DNA from: an uncultured Lachnospiraceae bacterium
GTDB lineage: Bacteria > Bacillota > Clostridia > Lachnospirales > Lachnospiraceae
Direction: 5' to 3'
Assembly (NCBI GenBank): GCA_910587955.1
Contig: CAJUNN010000040.1
Location: 1-31,063 of the forward strand
DNA length: 31,063 bases
Of this stretch, positions 15,148 to 23,229 are shown piece after piece. The first letter of the stretch is position 1, and each line of letters opens with the position of its first letter. Made by a program: the position numbers and the translations under genes. The notes below the pieces were generated by a model, which saw only the letters and a program-made list of their open reading frames with translations, did no database searches and was not told the DNA's origin.

Positions 15148-15588
15148 ATGTTAAAAGGAATTCCACAAATTTTATCACCGGAGCTTTTGAAGGTGCTGTG
15201 CGAGATGGGACACAGCGACTGCCTGGTGCTGGCGGACGGGAACTTTCCGGCAGAATCCATGGGAAAGGATGCCGTGGTTGTCCGCTGCGACGGTCATGGG
15301 GTGCCGGAGCTCTTGGACGCCATACTGGAACTCTTCCCTCTGGACACTTATGTGGAGCATCCGGTGAATCTGATGGAAGTCATGCCGGGAGATACGGTGG
15401 AAACGCCCATCTGGGACACTTACAAGGAGATTGTGGCAAAACACGACGAGCGGGGGGCTTCCTGCGTGGGCAATATCGAGCGCTTTGCATTCTATGAGGA
15501 GGCGAAGAAGGCTTACGCCATCATTGCCACCGGAGAGAAAGCCGTATATGCCAATGTAATGCTCCAAAAGGGCGTAGTCAAAGGTTAA
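15148..15588 (+). CDS. fucU: L-fucose mutarotase (FucU of the RbsD/FucU family)
   Basis: The 146-residue protein has the FucU-specific opening MLKGIPQILSPELLKVL, then GHSDCLVLADGNFP with H22 and D30 at the positions of the catalytic residues of the E. coli enzyme, GVPELLDAILELFPLDTYV, and a C-terminal ER-F-Y and VYANVML segment. RbsD proteins lack the first of these, so FucU is preferred. FucU interconverts the alpha and beta anomers of L-fucose (and some related sugars) in the cytoplasm after uptake. AGGAGG precedes the ATG; the gene is 15 bases after the SGNH gene and ends the uptake cluster. No fucI, fucK or fucA is in the window. Confidence 0.9.
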   Translation: MLKGIPQILSPELLKVLCEMGHSDCLVLADGNFPAESMGKDAVVVRCDGHGVPELLDAILELFPLDTYVEHPVNLMEVMPGDTVETPIWDTYKEIVAKHDERGASCVGNIERFAFYEEAKKAYAIIATGEKAVYANVMLQKGVVKG

Positions 15589-15597
15589 GATTTGGTT

Positions 15598-16467
15598 TTA
15601 ATTGATCCACTTTTTACGAAAGTCAGAAGCGCTGATGCCTTCTGACTTTTTAAATTGCTTGTTCAGATAGCTGGCATCGTAGAAACCGCAGCTGCGGGCG
15701 ATGGATTCCAGGCTGGAGCCGGAAAAGCGGAGCAGTTTTTTGGCATAAGTAATCCGTCTGGCAATGACGTAGCGGCTGGGAGTGATTCCGTAAGCATTGT
15801 GGAATTCCCTGGAGAGGTGATATTTGCTGAGAAAGAAACGCTCGGACAGCTCGTCCAGGGAAAAACGCTCCGTGTAATGTTCATCCAGAAAGCGGCGGAT
15901 TTCGTCCATTTTGCCCGGATTGCTGCGCTGTTCCTCCCGGAAACCGGTAATATCCTGAAGCAGGATGGAAAGAATATCTACAATCAGGCGGGAAGAGGCA
16001 ATCTCCGCAGACAGATCCGAGTGGGTATTTACATCCAGCAGGCTTTCCAGCTTTCCGCGAAGCTCCTGAAAGGGATGAGGAGAAAAGGCAGGAGCGCTGT
16101 GGAAGGAAAAATAGCGGTAGTACTCCGGGGAAGTAGCACCGTGGAAATGCACCCAGATCAGTTCCCAGGGATCGGAATCGCTGCTCTGATGATAATAGGG
16201 AATGAGACAGTTGATAAAAAAGCAGGAGCCCTCCCGGAGGGGATACATCTGTCCATTGTACATGAGCGTGCCGCTGCCGGACAGGACCAGCACAATGAGA
16301 TAGGAGTCCAGGTTCTTACGCCGTGCCACATGGCTTTCCCGCAGCTTCAGATAACCCGTCTCCTGCACATAGAAGAAAGCGGATCTGGCGAAGGCACTAG
16401 GGGTCTGGATTACGCGCCTGGAATTTTCCACATAGGAATCCGGAAATTTGTCAAAATAATCGTTCAT
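15598..16467 (-). CDS. AraC-family transcriptional regulator with cupin sensor domain
   Basis: The 289-residue protein has an N-terminal AraC-type cupin (about residues 35-130, including LIVLVLSGSGTLMYNGQMYPLREGSCFFI) and a C-terminal double helix-turn-helix (about 190-289: FSLDELSERFFLSKYHLSREFHNAYGITPSRYV to CGFYDASYLNKQFKKSEGISASDFRK). Regulators of this class usually bind a sugar in the cupin and control adjacent carbohydrate genes. It is convergent with fucU and divergent from manC, so it could control either. The ATG at 16467 has no clear ribosome site, and a TATTAT motif lies only a few bases upstream, so the start is less certain than the gene. Confidence 0.9.
   Translation of the reverse strand: MNDYFDKFPDSYVENSRRVIQTPSAFARSAFFYVQETGYLKLRESHVARRKNLDSYLIVLVLSGSGTLMYNGQMYPLREGSCFFINCLIPYYHQSSDSDPWELIWVHFHGATSPEYYRYFSFHSAPAFSPHPFQELRGKLESLLDVNTHSDLSAEIASSRLIVDILSILLQDITGFREEQRSNPGKMDEIRRFLDEHYTERFSLDELSERFFLSKYHLSREFHNAYGITPSRYVIARRITYAKKLLRFSGSSLESIARSCGFYDASYLNKQFKKSEGISASDFRKKWIN
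15619..15651 (+). terminator. Intrinsic terminator of fucU, lying inside the convergent AraC gene
   Basis: AAAGTCAGAAG (15619-15629) and CTTCTGACTTT (15639-15649) form a perfect 11-pair stem with a nine-base loop, followed on the plus strand by T (to 15651). On the minus strand no T run follows, so it serves only the plus-strand transcript. It overlaps codons for the last residues of the AraC regulator. Confidence 0.8.
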
Positions 16468-16502
16468 AGCAATATAATACCTGTTTTAAGCAAAATGTTC
16501 AC

Positions 16503-16531
16503 TTGTTTTCTGTATTCTATAGGTCTATACT
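16503..16531 (+). promoter_or_regulatory. Likely promoter of the manC-to-larC run
   Basis: TTGTTT (16503-16508), 17 bases, TATACT (16526-16531), in the 124-base gap between the divergent AraC gene and manC. TCTATA occurs twice across it (16516-16521 and 16524-16529). No other convincing promoter was seen before larC. Confidence 0.5.
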
Positions 16532-16591
16532 GTCAAAAACAACGGGAAATGTCAACAAAAAAATACCGATTTACAGAGAGAGGATGAGAAT

Positions 16592-17953
16592 ATGTATTAC
16601 GTGCTGCTTTCAGGGGGCTCCGGAAAAAGGCTCTGGCCTTTGTCCAATGAAGCCCGGCCGAAACAATATATGAAGGTTGTAACAAAAGAGGCCAACTCCA
16701 TGGAGCGCTGTTCCATGCTCCAGCGCGTCTGGGATCAGGTGCGGGAAGCGGGAATGGAAGATTACACGGTGATTACCGCAGGGGAGGATCAGCAGGAGCT
16801 GATCCGGAGCCAGATCGGGGAGCCGCGGATTGCGGCAGAGCCTTCCCGGCGGGATACGTTTGCGGCAGTTCTGCTCTCCTGCGCATATCTGCACAGCTAT
16901 ATGGGAGCTTCGACAGACGATTATGCAGTGCTGATGCCGGTGGATCCCTATACAGAGGGTTCTTACTTTGAGACCGTTAAAAGCCTGGAAGGGGTAATGA
17001 AAAAATCCGGGGCCCAGGTGGGGCTGATGGGAGTAGTGCCTTCCTACCCAGCCGTGAAATACGGCTATATGGTGCCGGGAGAGCGCAAAGAAGGTTATCT
17101 GGAAATCCGGGGCTTTGAGGAGAAGCCGGAAGAGGAGCGGGCGAAAGAGCTGATAGCCGGCGGAGCCCTCTGGAACTGCGGAGTGTTCTGCGTACAGATC
17201 GGGGAGATCCTGAAGCGGGCCGGAGAGTATGGGGTGCCGGAAGACTATGAGGGCATGTTCCGGTCCTATGAAAAGCTTCCCAGGATTAGTTTCGACTATG
17301 AAGTGCTGGAAAAGGCCCGGCGCCTGGCGGCCGTAGAATTCCGGGGATTCTGGAGGGATCTGGGGACCTGGGACGCCCTGGCGGATCAAATGAACACGGA
17401 TACGGTGGGAAAGGTACTTCTGGATGAGACCTGCGAGAATACTCAGGTAATCAATGAACTGAATATTCCGGTGGCAGTGATTGGAGGCAGGGATCTGGTG
17501 GTAGCCGCCGCCCAGGACGGAATCCTGGTGGCAGAGAAAGGGAAGGCGGACCGGGTGCGGGATCTGACAGCCGGGCTTTCGGCCAGGGCCATGTTCGAAG
17601 AACGCCGCTGGGGGACCTTAGAAACCCTGGACGACACAGAGACGCCGGGGATATCCACACTCACCCGGAAAATCCGCATTTATGACGGAAAAACTTCCAG
17701 CTACCATTACCACAAGGAGCGGGACGAAATCTGGACTGTGCTCAACGGAACCGGGGAATTGATCCTGGAGGGCAGCAAGATCCTGCTGGAGCCGGGAAAA
17801 GCCGTCTGCATCCGCAAGAACCAGCGCCACGCAGTGAAAGCCCTGAAGAATTTCGAATACATCGAAATTCATGTTGGAACCAGCGTGGGAAACGAAGACA
17901 TCAACCGGATCACCTTCGAGTGGGACGAAATCGAACTGAGCCATATCTTATAG
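16592..17953 (+). CDS. manC: Mannose-1-phosphate guanylyltransferase
   Basis: The 453-residue enzyme has the sugar nucleotidyltransferase motif LLSGGSGKRLWPLSNEARPKQ at its N-terminus, the mannose-1-phosphate-binding segment GFEEKPEE, and a C-terminal cupin (STLTRKIRIYDGKTSSYHYH... ELILEGSKILLEPGKAVCI) as in the type II ManC/CpsB family. It makes GDP-mannose from mannose-1-phosphate and GTP in the cytoplasm. A separate ManA is encoded downstream, so any isomerase activity of the cupin is not needed. AGAGAGGATGA precedes the ATG. It is the first gene of an eight-gene co-directional run; 114 bases without an obvious signal separate it from gmd. Confidence 0.93.
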   Translation: MYYVLLSGGSGKRLWPLSNEARPKQYMKVVTKEANSMERCSMLQRVWDQVREAGMEDYTVITAGEDQQELIRSQIGEPRIAAEPSRRDTFAAVLLSCAYLHSYMGASTDDYAVLMPVDPYTEGSYFETVKSLEGVMKKSGAQVGLMGVVPSYPAVKYGYMVPGERKEGYLEIRGFEEKPEEERAKELIAGGALWNCGVFCVQIGEILKRAGEYGVPEDYEGMFRSYEKLPRISFDYEVLEKARRLAAVEFRGFWRDLGTWDALADQMNTDTVGKVLLDETCENTQVINELNIPVAVIGGRDLVVAAAQDGILVAEKGKADRVRDLTAGLSARAMFEERRWGTLETLDDTETPGISTLTRKIRIYDGKTSSYHYHKERDEIWTVLNGTGELILEGSKILLEPGKAVCIRKNQRHAVKALKNFEYIEIHVGTSVGNEDINRITFEWDEIELSHIL

Positions 17954-18067
17954 AAACAGCAGAAGCCCAGGAAGAACCCAGAAAGATGGACGGACGCAAG
18001 CGGCCGGGAATCTTTCTCCAGAGAGGTTCTGACTGGGCGGATGCGGAACTGGAATGGGAGGACAGAA

Positions 18068-19129
18068 ATGAAAAAAGCATTGATTACAGGAGTTACAGGG
18101 CAAGACGGTTCTTATCTGGCGGAATTTCTGCTGGAGAAAGGGTATGAAGTATGGGGACTTTTCCGCAGGGGCTCAACCAATACAGCCCAGCGCATCGCAC
18201 ATCTTTTGGAAGGCAGGGCCCAGGAGGAGCCCCGGCTGAAGCTGGTCTACGGGGATATGACGGATTCTATGAACCTGGTCCGTCTGATGATGGAGCTCCG
18301 TCCGGACGAGGTCTACAATCTGGCAGCCCAGTCCCATGTGGCCGTGTCCTTTGAGGAGCCGGAGTACACAGCCAATGCGGACGGTGTGGGCGTACTGCGG
18401 ATCCTGGAGGCCGTGCGGATCGCCGGACTGGCCGGAACCACCCGGATTTACCAGGCATCTACCTCGGAACTTTTCGGCAAGGTGGAAGAGATTCCCCAGA
18501 GGGAGACCACACCTTTCCACCCCCGCTCCCCCTATGCGGTGGCGAAACTCTACGGCTACTGGATTACAAAACATTACCGGGAGGCCTACGGTATGTATGC
18601 CGTAAACGGAATTTTGTTCAATCATGAATCCGAGCGCCGGGGAGAGACCTTTGTGACGAGAAAAATTACCCTGGCAGCCGCCCGGATCGCGGCGGGAAAA
18701 CAGGAGAAACTGTATCTTGGGAACCTGAACGCAAGGCGGGACTGGGGCTATGCAAAAGATTATGTAGAATGTATGTGGATGATGCTGCAGCACCCGGAGC
18801 CGGAGGATTTTGTCATTGCCACGGGAGAGACACGGACCGTGCGGGAGTTTGCAGAGAAAGCTTTTGCCTGTGCGGGGATGGAACTTCACTGGCAGGGAGA
18901 AGGCGTGGAGGAGAAAGGAATCGACCGGGCCAGCGGGCGGGTGCTGGTGGAGGTATCGCCGGAGTTTTTCCGTCCGGCGGAGGTGGAGCTTTTGCTGGGA
19001 GATCCCGCCAAGGCCAGGGAAACCCTGGGCTGGAATCCCAGAAAGACATCTTTTGACGAACTGGTGTGCCGGATGACAAAGGCAGATATGGAGCTGGTAA
19101 AACATTCCGGGGAAGCGGGGGTTTTGTAA
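18068..19129 (+). CDS. gmd: GDP-mannose 4,6-dehydratase
   Basis: Start chosen at 18068 since GGGAGGA precedes it and the protein then begins MKKALITGVTGQDGSYLAEF, the classic GMD start with the NAD(P)-binding GxxGxxG. The 353-residue short-chain dehydrogenase fold includes YQASTSELFGKV with the active-site serine/threonine region, SPYAVAKLYGYW with the Tyr-x3-Lys pair, and the GMD-specific NHESERRGETFVTRKIT. It converts GDP-mannose to GDP-4-keto-6-deoxymannose. The next gene starts two bases after its stop. Confidence 0.96.
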   Translation: MKKALITGVTGQDGSYLAEFLLEKGYEVWGLFRRGSTNTAQRIAHLLEGRAQEEPRLKLVYGDMTDSMNLVRLMMELRPDEVYNLAAQSHVAVSFEEPEYTANADGVGVLRILEAVRIAGLAGTTRIYQASTSELFGKVEEIPQRETTPFHPRSPYAVAKLYGYWITKHYREAYGMYAVNGILFNHESERRGETFVTRKITLAAARIAAGKQEKLYLGNLNARRDWGYAKDYVECMWMMLQHPEPEDFVIATGETRTVREFAEKAFACAGMELHWQGEGVEEKGIDRASGRVLVEVSPEFFRPAEVELLLGDPAKARETLGWNPRKTSFDELVCRMTKADMELVKHSGEAGVL

Positions 19130-19130
19130 T

Positions 19131-20087
19131 ATGAGACTGGACAGAAAAAAGAAAATCTATGTAGCCGGACACCGGGGGCTGGTGGGCTCTGCCCTGGTGC
19201 GCCGCCTGGAGCAGGACGGATTTACCCGCATTATTACCAGAACCCATGAGGAACTGGACCTGACAAGACAGTCCCGGGTGGAAGAATTTTTCCGGGAAGA
19301 GCAGCCGGACTATGTGATTCTGGCTGCGGCCAAGGTAGGGGGGATTTATGCCAACGACACCTATCCGGCAGATTTTATACTGAAAAACCTCCAGATTGAG
19401 TGCAATGTGATTGCGTCGGCGTATGAAAACCGGGTGGAAAAACTTCTTTTTCTGGGAAGCTCCTGCATCTATCCCAGGGAATGTCCGCAGCCCATCCGGG
19501 AAGAATATCTGCTGAGCGGATATCTGGAGAAGACCAATGAGGCTTATGCCCTGGCGAAAATTGCCGGGTTGAAAATGTGCTCCTATTTTAACCGGCAGTA
19601 CAAGACTAGCTACATCAGTGTAATGCCCTGTAATCTGTACGGCATCAACGACAATTTCGCCCGGGAAAATTCCCACGTCCTTCCGGCCCTTATCCGCAAA
19701 TTCCATGAGGCCAAGCAAAACGGGGAGGCTGCGGTGACGGTATGGGGAAGCGGCACGCCCCTGCGGGAATTTCTGAATGTAGATGATCTGGCGGATGCCT
19801 GCCTGTATCTGATGGATCACTATGAGGGGGATGATTTCTTCAATGTGGGTTATGGTAAAGAGGTAACGATTCTGGAACTGGCCGAACTGGTGAAGAAAGT
19901 GGTCGGGTTTGAAGGAGAAATTGTCCTGGATCCCTCCAAACCGGACGGAACGCCCCGGAAGCTGACGGATATCAGCCGGATCCGGGCGGAGGGATGGGAG
20001 CCGAAGATTGATCTGGAAACGGGAATACGCAGGACTTACGAGTGGTTTTGCGAAAAATATGAGACGGGAGATTTTGCGGAGCGATGA
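19131..20087 (+). CDS. fcl: GDP-L-fucose synthase (GDP-4-keto-6-deoxymannose 3,5-epimerase/4-reductase)
   Basis: The 318-residue enzyme has the nucleotide-binding motif VAGHRGLVGSAL (residues 11-22), AAAKVGGIYANDTYPADF, LGSSCIYP with the catalytic serine, NEAYALAKIAG with the Tyr-x3-Lys pair, and the family-specific NLYGINDNF. It completes GDP-L-fucose synthesis with NADPH. The ribosome site is poor (purine-rich GCGGGGG), but the gene begins two bases after the gmd stop, so translational coupling is likely. The last four bases overlap manA (ATGA). Confidence 0.96.
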   Translation: MRLDRKKKIYVAGHRGLVGSALVRRLEQDGFTRIITRTHEELDLTRQSRVEEFFREEQPDYVILAAAKVGGIYANDTYPADFILKNLQIECNVIASAYENRVEKLLFLGSSCIYPRECPQPIREEYLLSGYLEKTNEAYALAKIAGLKMCSYFNRQYKTSYISVMPCNLYGINDNFARENSHVLPALIRKFHEAKQNGEAAVTVWGSGTPLREFLNVDDLADACLYLMDHYEGDDFFNVGYGKEVTILELAELVKKVVGFEGEIVLDPSKPDGTPRKLTDISRIRAEGWEPKIDLETGIRRTYEWFCEKYETGDFAER

Positions 20088-20905
20088 GCAAAAAAGAGCC
20101 TGTGAAGCTTGGGCCCATACGGAAAACGTATATCTGGGGAACGGAGGACTGGCTGCTGTCTTACCTGCATCCGGGATTTGAGGAGATCCCTTTGCTGATT
20201 AAAGAAATAACGGCAAGGGAGCCCCTTTCGGTCCAGGTACATCCGGGCGACGGCTTTGCCTGGGAGCAGGAACGCTCCAGGGGAAAGACCGAAATGTGGT
20301 ATGTGACGGACTGTGAGCCCGGAGCATACCTGTATTACGGGCTGAAGCACAGGATTTCTCCCAATGAATTCCACAAGCGAATTCAGAACCAGACCCTGCT
20401 GGAAGTGTGCCGGAAGGTTCCGGTGAAAAAGGGGGATGTATTTTATATTCCCGCCGGGCTTCTTCACGCCATCGGGAAGGGGATTACCGTCATAGAGGTC
20501 CAGCAGAGCTCTGATATTACTTACCGGGTATACGATTACAACAGGGAAGACGCGGACCACAGAAAGCGGCCGCTTCATATCGGGAAAGCGGCGCAGGTGG
20601 CCGGCTGGATGCCGCCCCTTCAGGGAAGGCATCCCATGGGACCCCGCATTGAGAAAAATGGATATTCGAGAACTTTATTGGTGCAATGTCCATATTTTGT
20701 GGTACAATTATATGAAGTGGAGGAAGAGATGGAGGGAACGCTTTCAGGCGCCTTCCAGTCTGTCTTGATCCTGGAGGGGAAGGGGACGCTGCGGTGCGGA
20801 CCGGAAAGCTTTGAAGTGAACAAAGGAGACAGCTTTTTTCTTCCGCAGGAAATGGGGAGCTATACGCTTACCGGAAGACTGCAAATACTCATAAGCGAGG
20901 TGTGA
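20084..20905 (+). CDS. manA: Mannose-6-phosphate isomerase, class I
   Basis: The 273-residue enzyme shows the class I zinc site: VQVHPGD (Gln/His ligands), GKTEMWYV (Glu) and PAGLLHAIGKG (His), plus VIEVQQSSDITYRVYDYNR. It interconverts fructose-6-phosphate and mannose-6-phosphate, feeding the GDP-mannose route. It is shorter than the E. coli enzyme and slightly shorter than the usual ~310-residue Firmicutes form, but all metal-ligand motifs are present. It overlaps fcl by four bases and the phosphohexomutase begins three bases after its stop. Confidence 0.93.
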   Translation: MSKKEPVKLGPIRKTYIWGTEDWLLSYLHPGFEEIPLLIKEITAREPLSVQVHPGDGFAWEQERSRGKTEMWYVTDCEPGAYLYYGLKHRISPNEFHKRIQNQTLLEVCRKVPVKKGDVFYIPAGLLHAIGKGITVIEVQQSSDITYRVYDYNREDADHRKRPLHIGKAAQVAGWMPPLQGRHPMGPRIEKNGYSRTLLVQCPYFVVQLYEVEEEMEGTLSGAFQSVLILEGKGTLRCGPESFEVNKGDSFFLPQEMGSYTLTGRLQILISEV

Positions 20906-20908
20906 CAT

Positions 20909-22399
20909 ATGAATTTAAAATTTGGAACAGGCGGACTGCGGGCGGCCATGGGACCGGGGCCGGACAAGCTGAACCTGAAAACGGTGCAGGAGGCGACGCT
21001 CGGCGTGGCGGCTTATGCAAAGAGCCTGAAAGAGGAACCGTCAGCGGCCGTGGCCTATGACAGCCGGAATCATTCGGAGGAGTTTGCCCGTGAGGCGGCA
21101 AGAGTGCTGGCTCTGAAAGGGTGCAGGGTCTATCTCTATCCCCGTATGATGCCGACTCCCACGCTCTCCTTTGCAGTGCGGTATCTGAAATGCGACGTGG
21201 GAATCTGTGTGACGGCCAGCCATAACCCAAAGGAATATAACGGCTACAAGGTTTACGGATCCGACGGCTGCCAGGTCACGAGCGAAGCGGCGGACGCCAT
21301 TCAGAGCTGCATGGAGCGGGCGGACAGGCGGGAGGCAGAGGAAAACCTGCCCCTGGAATATTTTGAGGAATCCGGACAGATTTCGTATATTGAGGACAAG
21401 GTGCTGAAAATGTTTTTGGCATCGGTCAGTAAAAAGAGAACGCAGAAAAAGCTTGTCTCCGGCCTGCGGGTGGTTTATACGCCGCTTCACGGGACTGGGC
21501 TTAGCTGTGTGAGCAGTATTTTAAAATACATCGGGCTGCAGGATCTGCAGATTGTAAAAGAGCAGGCCAGGCCGAACGGGGATTTCCCCACTTGTCCCTA
21601 TCCCAACCCGGAGGAACCCAAAGCCCTGGAGCTGGGACTTGCCTGGTGCAAGAAGACGGACGCGGATCTTCTGCTGGCCACGGATCCGGACTGCGACCGG
21701 GTGGGCGTGGCGGCAAAGAAAAACGGGGTATTGGAACAGCTGAGCGGCAACCAGGTGGGTGTTCTGCTGCTGGATTACATTTTGAAATCCAGGCAGGAGG
21801 CGGGAACCCTGCCGGAGAATCCGGTAGTGATTAAGACCATAGTGACCACCTCCATGGCTGATAGAATTGCAGAACATTACGGGGCGGAAGTAATTGACAC
21901 CCTGACCGGCTTTAAGTATATCGGCGAGCAGGTGGGAGCGCTGGAAAAAAACAAAGAGGCGGACCGCTTTGTCTTTGGATTTGAGGAGAGCTGCGGCTAT
22001 CTCATTGGAAGCTATGTGCGTGATAAGGACGCCGTGGGGGCGGCCATGGTTATCTGCGAGATGGCGGATGTCTACAAGTCCCAGGGAAAGACCCTGTGGG
22101 ATGTGCTGGAAGAACTGTATGAGACTTACGGACACTATGAGACTACTTTAAAAAATTATGAATTCCAGGGGGCGGATGCCCGGAAACGTATGGACCTGAT
22201 CCGGAAGGGACTGTCAGAGAAGCCGGGCATGAAGATGCAGGGCTCCCGGGTGGTCCGCTATGTGGATTACCAGGAAGGGATTGACGGGCTGCCCAAGTCG
22301 GATGTGCTGAAATTGTGGACGAAGAACGGCTCGGAGATTGTGCTCCGGCCTTCCGGGACAGAGCCGAAGATCAAAGTATACGTAGAGAGAATCGTTTGA
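20909..22399 (+). CDS. Phosphohexomutase (phosphomannomutase/phosphoglucomutase)
   Basis: The 496-residue alpha-D-phosphohexomutase shows FGTGGLRAAMG at the N-terminus, the phosphoserine loop TASHNPKEYNGYK, the metal loop ATDPDCDRVG, the sugar-binding loop GFEESCGYLIG and the phosphate loop RPSGTEPKIKVY. By position between manA and manC functions it most likely makes mannose-1-phosphate, though the sequence class resembles PgcA-type phosphoglucomutases. Those usually carry about 40-50 more residues before the FGTGGLR motif. Here a stop codon sits one codon upstream of the ATG, so the short N-terminus is real. The TGA overlaps a possible TTG start of larE. Confidence 0.9.
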   Translation: MNLKFGTGGLRAAMGPGPDKLNLKTVQEATLGVAAYAKSLKEEPSAAVAYDSRNHSEEFAREAARVLALKGCRVYLYPRMMPTPTLSFAVRYLKCDVGICVTASHNPKEYNGYKVYGSDGCQVTSEAADAIQSCMERADRREAEENLPLEYFEESGQISYIEDKVLKMFLASVSKKRTQKKLVSGLRVVYTPLHGTGLSCVSSILKYIGLQDLQIVKEQARPNGDFPTCPYPNPEEPKALELGLAWCKKTDADLLLATDPDCDRVGVAAKKNGVLEQLSGNQVGVLLLDYILKSRQEAGTLPENPVVIKTIVTTSMADRIAEHYGAEVIDTLTGFKYIGEQVGALEKNKEADRFVFGFEESCGYLIGSYVRDKDAVGAAMVICEMADVYKSQGKTLWDVLEELYETYGHYETTLKNYEFQGADARKRMDLIRKGLSEKPGMKMQGSRVVRYVDYQEGIDGLPKSDVLKLWTKNGSEIVLRPSGTEPKIKVYVERIV

Positions 22400-22410
22400 G
22401 AAACTGGGAG

Positions 22411-23229
22411 ATGACAGAGACAGAAAAGAAACTGAAACGGCTGGAGGAGCATCTGCAAAGCTTGGGAAGCGCTGCCGTGGCTTTCTCCGGCGGAACGGAT
22501 TCGGCCTTTTTGCTGGCTGCTGCCTTCCGGGTCCTGGGAGAACAGGCGGTGGCTGTAACGGCGCGGTCGGCAGCCTTTCCCGGCCGGGAGCTGGAGGAAG
22601 CTTTGTCCTTTACAAAAGAAAGAGGAATCCGCCATCTTGTTTTTGAGTTTCCGGAAATGCAGGTGGAAGGATTTGCAGAGAATCCGCCGGACCGCTGTTA
22701 TTACTGCAAACGTGAAATTTTGCGGCGGATGCGGGAAATAGCCGGAAGGGAAGGACTGGACCGGGTGATAGAGGGATCCAATGCGGACGACGCGGGTGAT
22801 TACCGTCCGGGGGCCAGGGCAGTGCGGGAACAGGAGGTAGAAAGTCCTTTGCTGAAGGCGGGACTGACGAAGGCGGAGATCCGGGAGGTGTCCAGGGCGT
22901 GGGGGCTTCCCACCTGGGCAAAACAGTCGGCTGCCTGCCTGGCGTCCCGGTTTGCTTACGGGGAGCCGATTACCAGGGAGAAACTCAACATGGCGGAGAA
23001 GGCAGAAGACTGGCTGCGGGAACGGGGCTTTGGACAGCTCCGGGTGCGGGTCCACGGAAATCTGGCCCGGATAGAGGTGACGGAGGCGGATTTTTCCAGG
23101 GCTTCTGAACTGCAGTTCCGCAGAGCGCTTGCCGGGGCTTTCCGCCGGATGGGCTTTGCCTATGTGACCCTGGATGCGGAAGGCTACCGGATGGGAAGTA
23201 TGAACGAGGTTTTGGAGCCATGGATGTGA
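22411..23229 (+). CDS. larE: ATP-dependent sacrificial sulfur transferase LarE
   Basis: The 272-residue protein (from the ATG at 22411) has the PP-loop AFSGGTDSAFLL (residues 24-35), the family motif RCYYCKRE (C96, C99) and AACLASRFAYGEPIT with C176, the position of the sacrificial cysteine in the Lactobacillus enzyme. LarE adenylates and then thiolates pyridinium-3,5-biscarboxylate mononucleotide for the nickel-pincer cofactor of lactate-racemase-like enzymes. The start is uncertain: a TTG at 22396 overlaps the previous stop (TTGA) and has a better placed AGAGAGA, while the ATG has GGGAG directly against it. An ATG farther upstream at 22315 lies in the previous gene and is unlikely. It overlaps larB by ten bases. 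Confidence 0.93.
   Translation: MTETEKKLKRLEEHLQSLGSAAVAFSGGTDSAFLLAAAFRVLGEQAVAVTARSAAFPGRELEEALSFTKERGIRHLVFEFPEMQVEGFAENPPDRCYYCKREILRRMREIAGREGLDRVIEGSNADDAGDYRPGARAVREQEVESPLLKAGLTKAEIREVSRAWGLPTWAKQSAACLASRFAYGEPITREKLNMAEKAEDWLRERGFGQLRVRVHGNLARIEVTEADFSRASELQFRRALAGAFRRMGFAYVTLDAEGYRMGSMNEVLEPWM

Noticed and set aside
15655..16587. A 310-codon plus-strand frame opposite the AraC gene
   Set aside because: It is the shadow of a well-recognised AraC protein and has no ribosome site.
18813..19820. Long minus-strand frames opposite gmd and fcl
   Set aside because: Both genes on the plus strand have all expected motifs; the antisense products are unrelated to known patterns.
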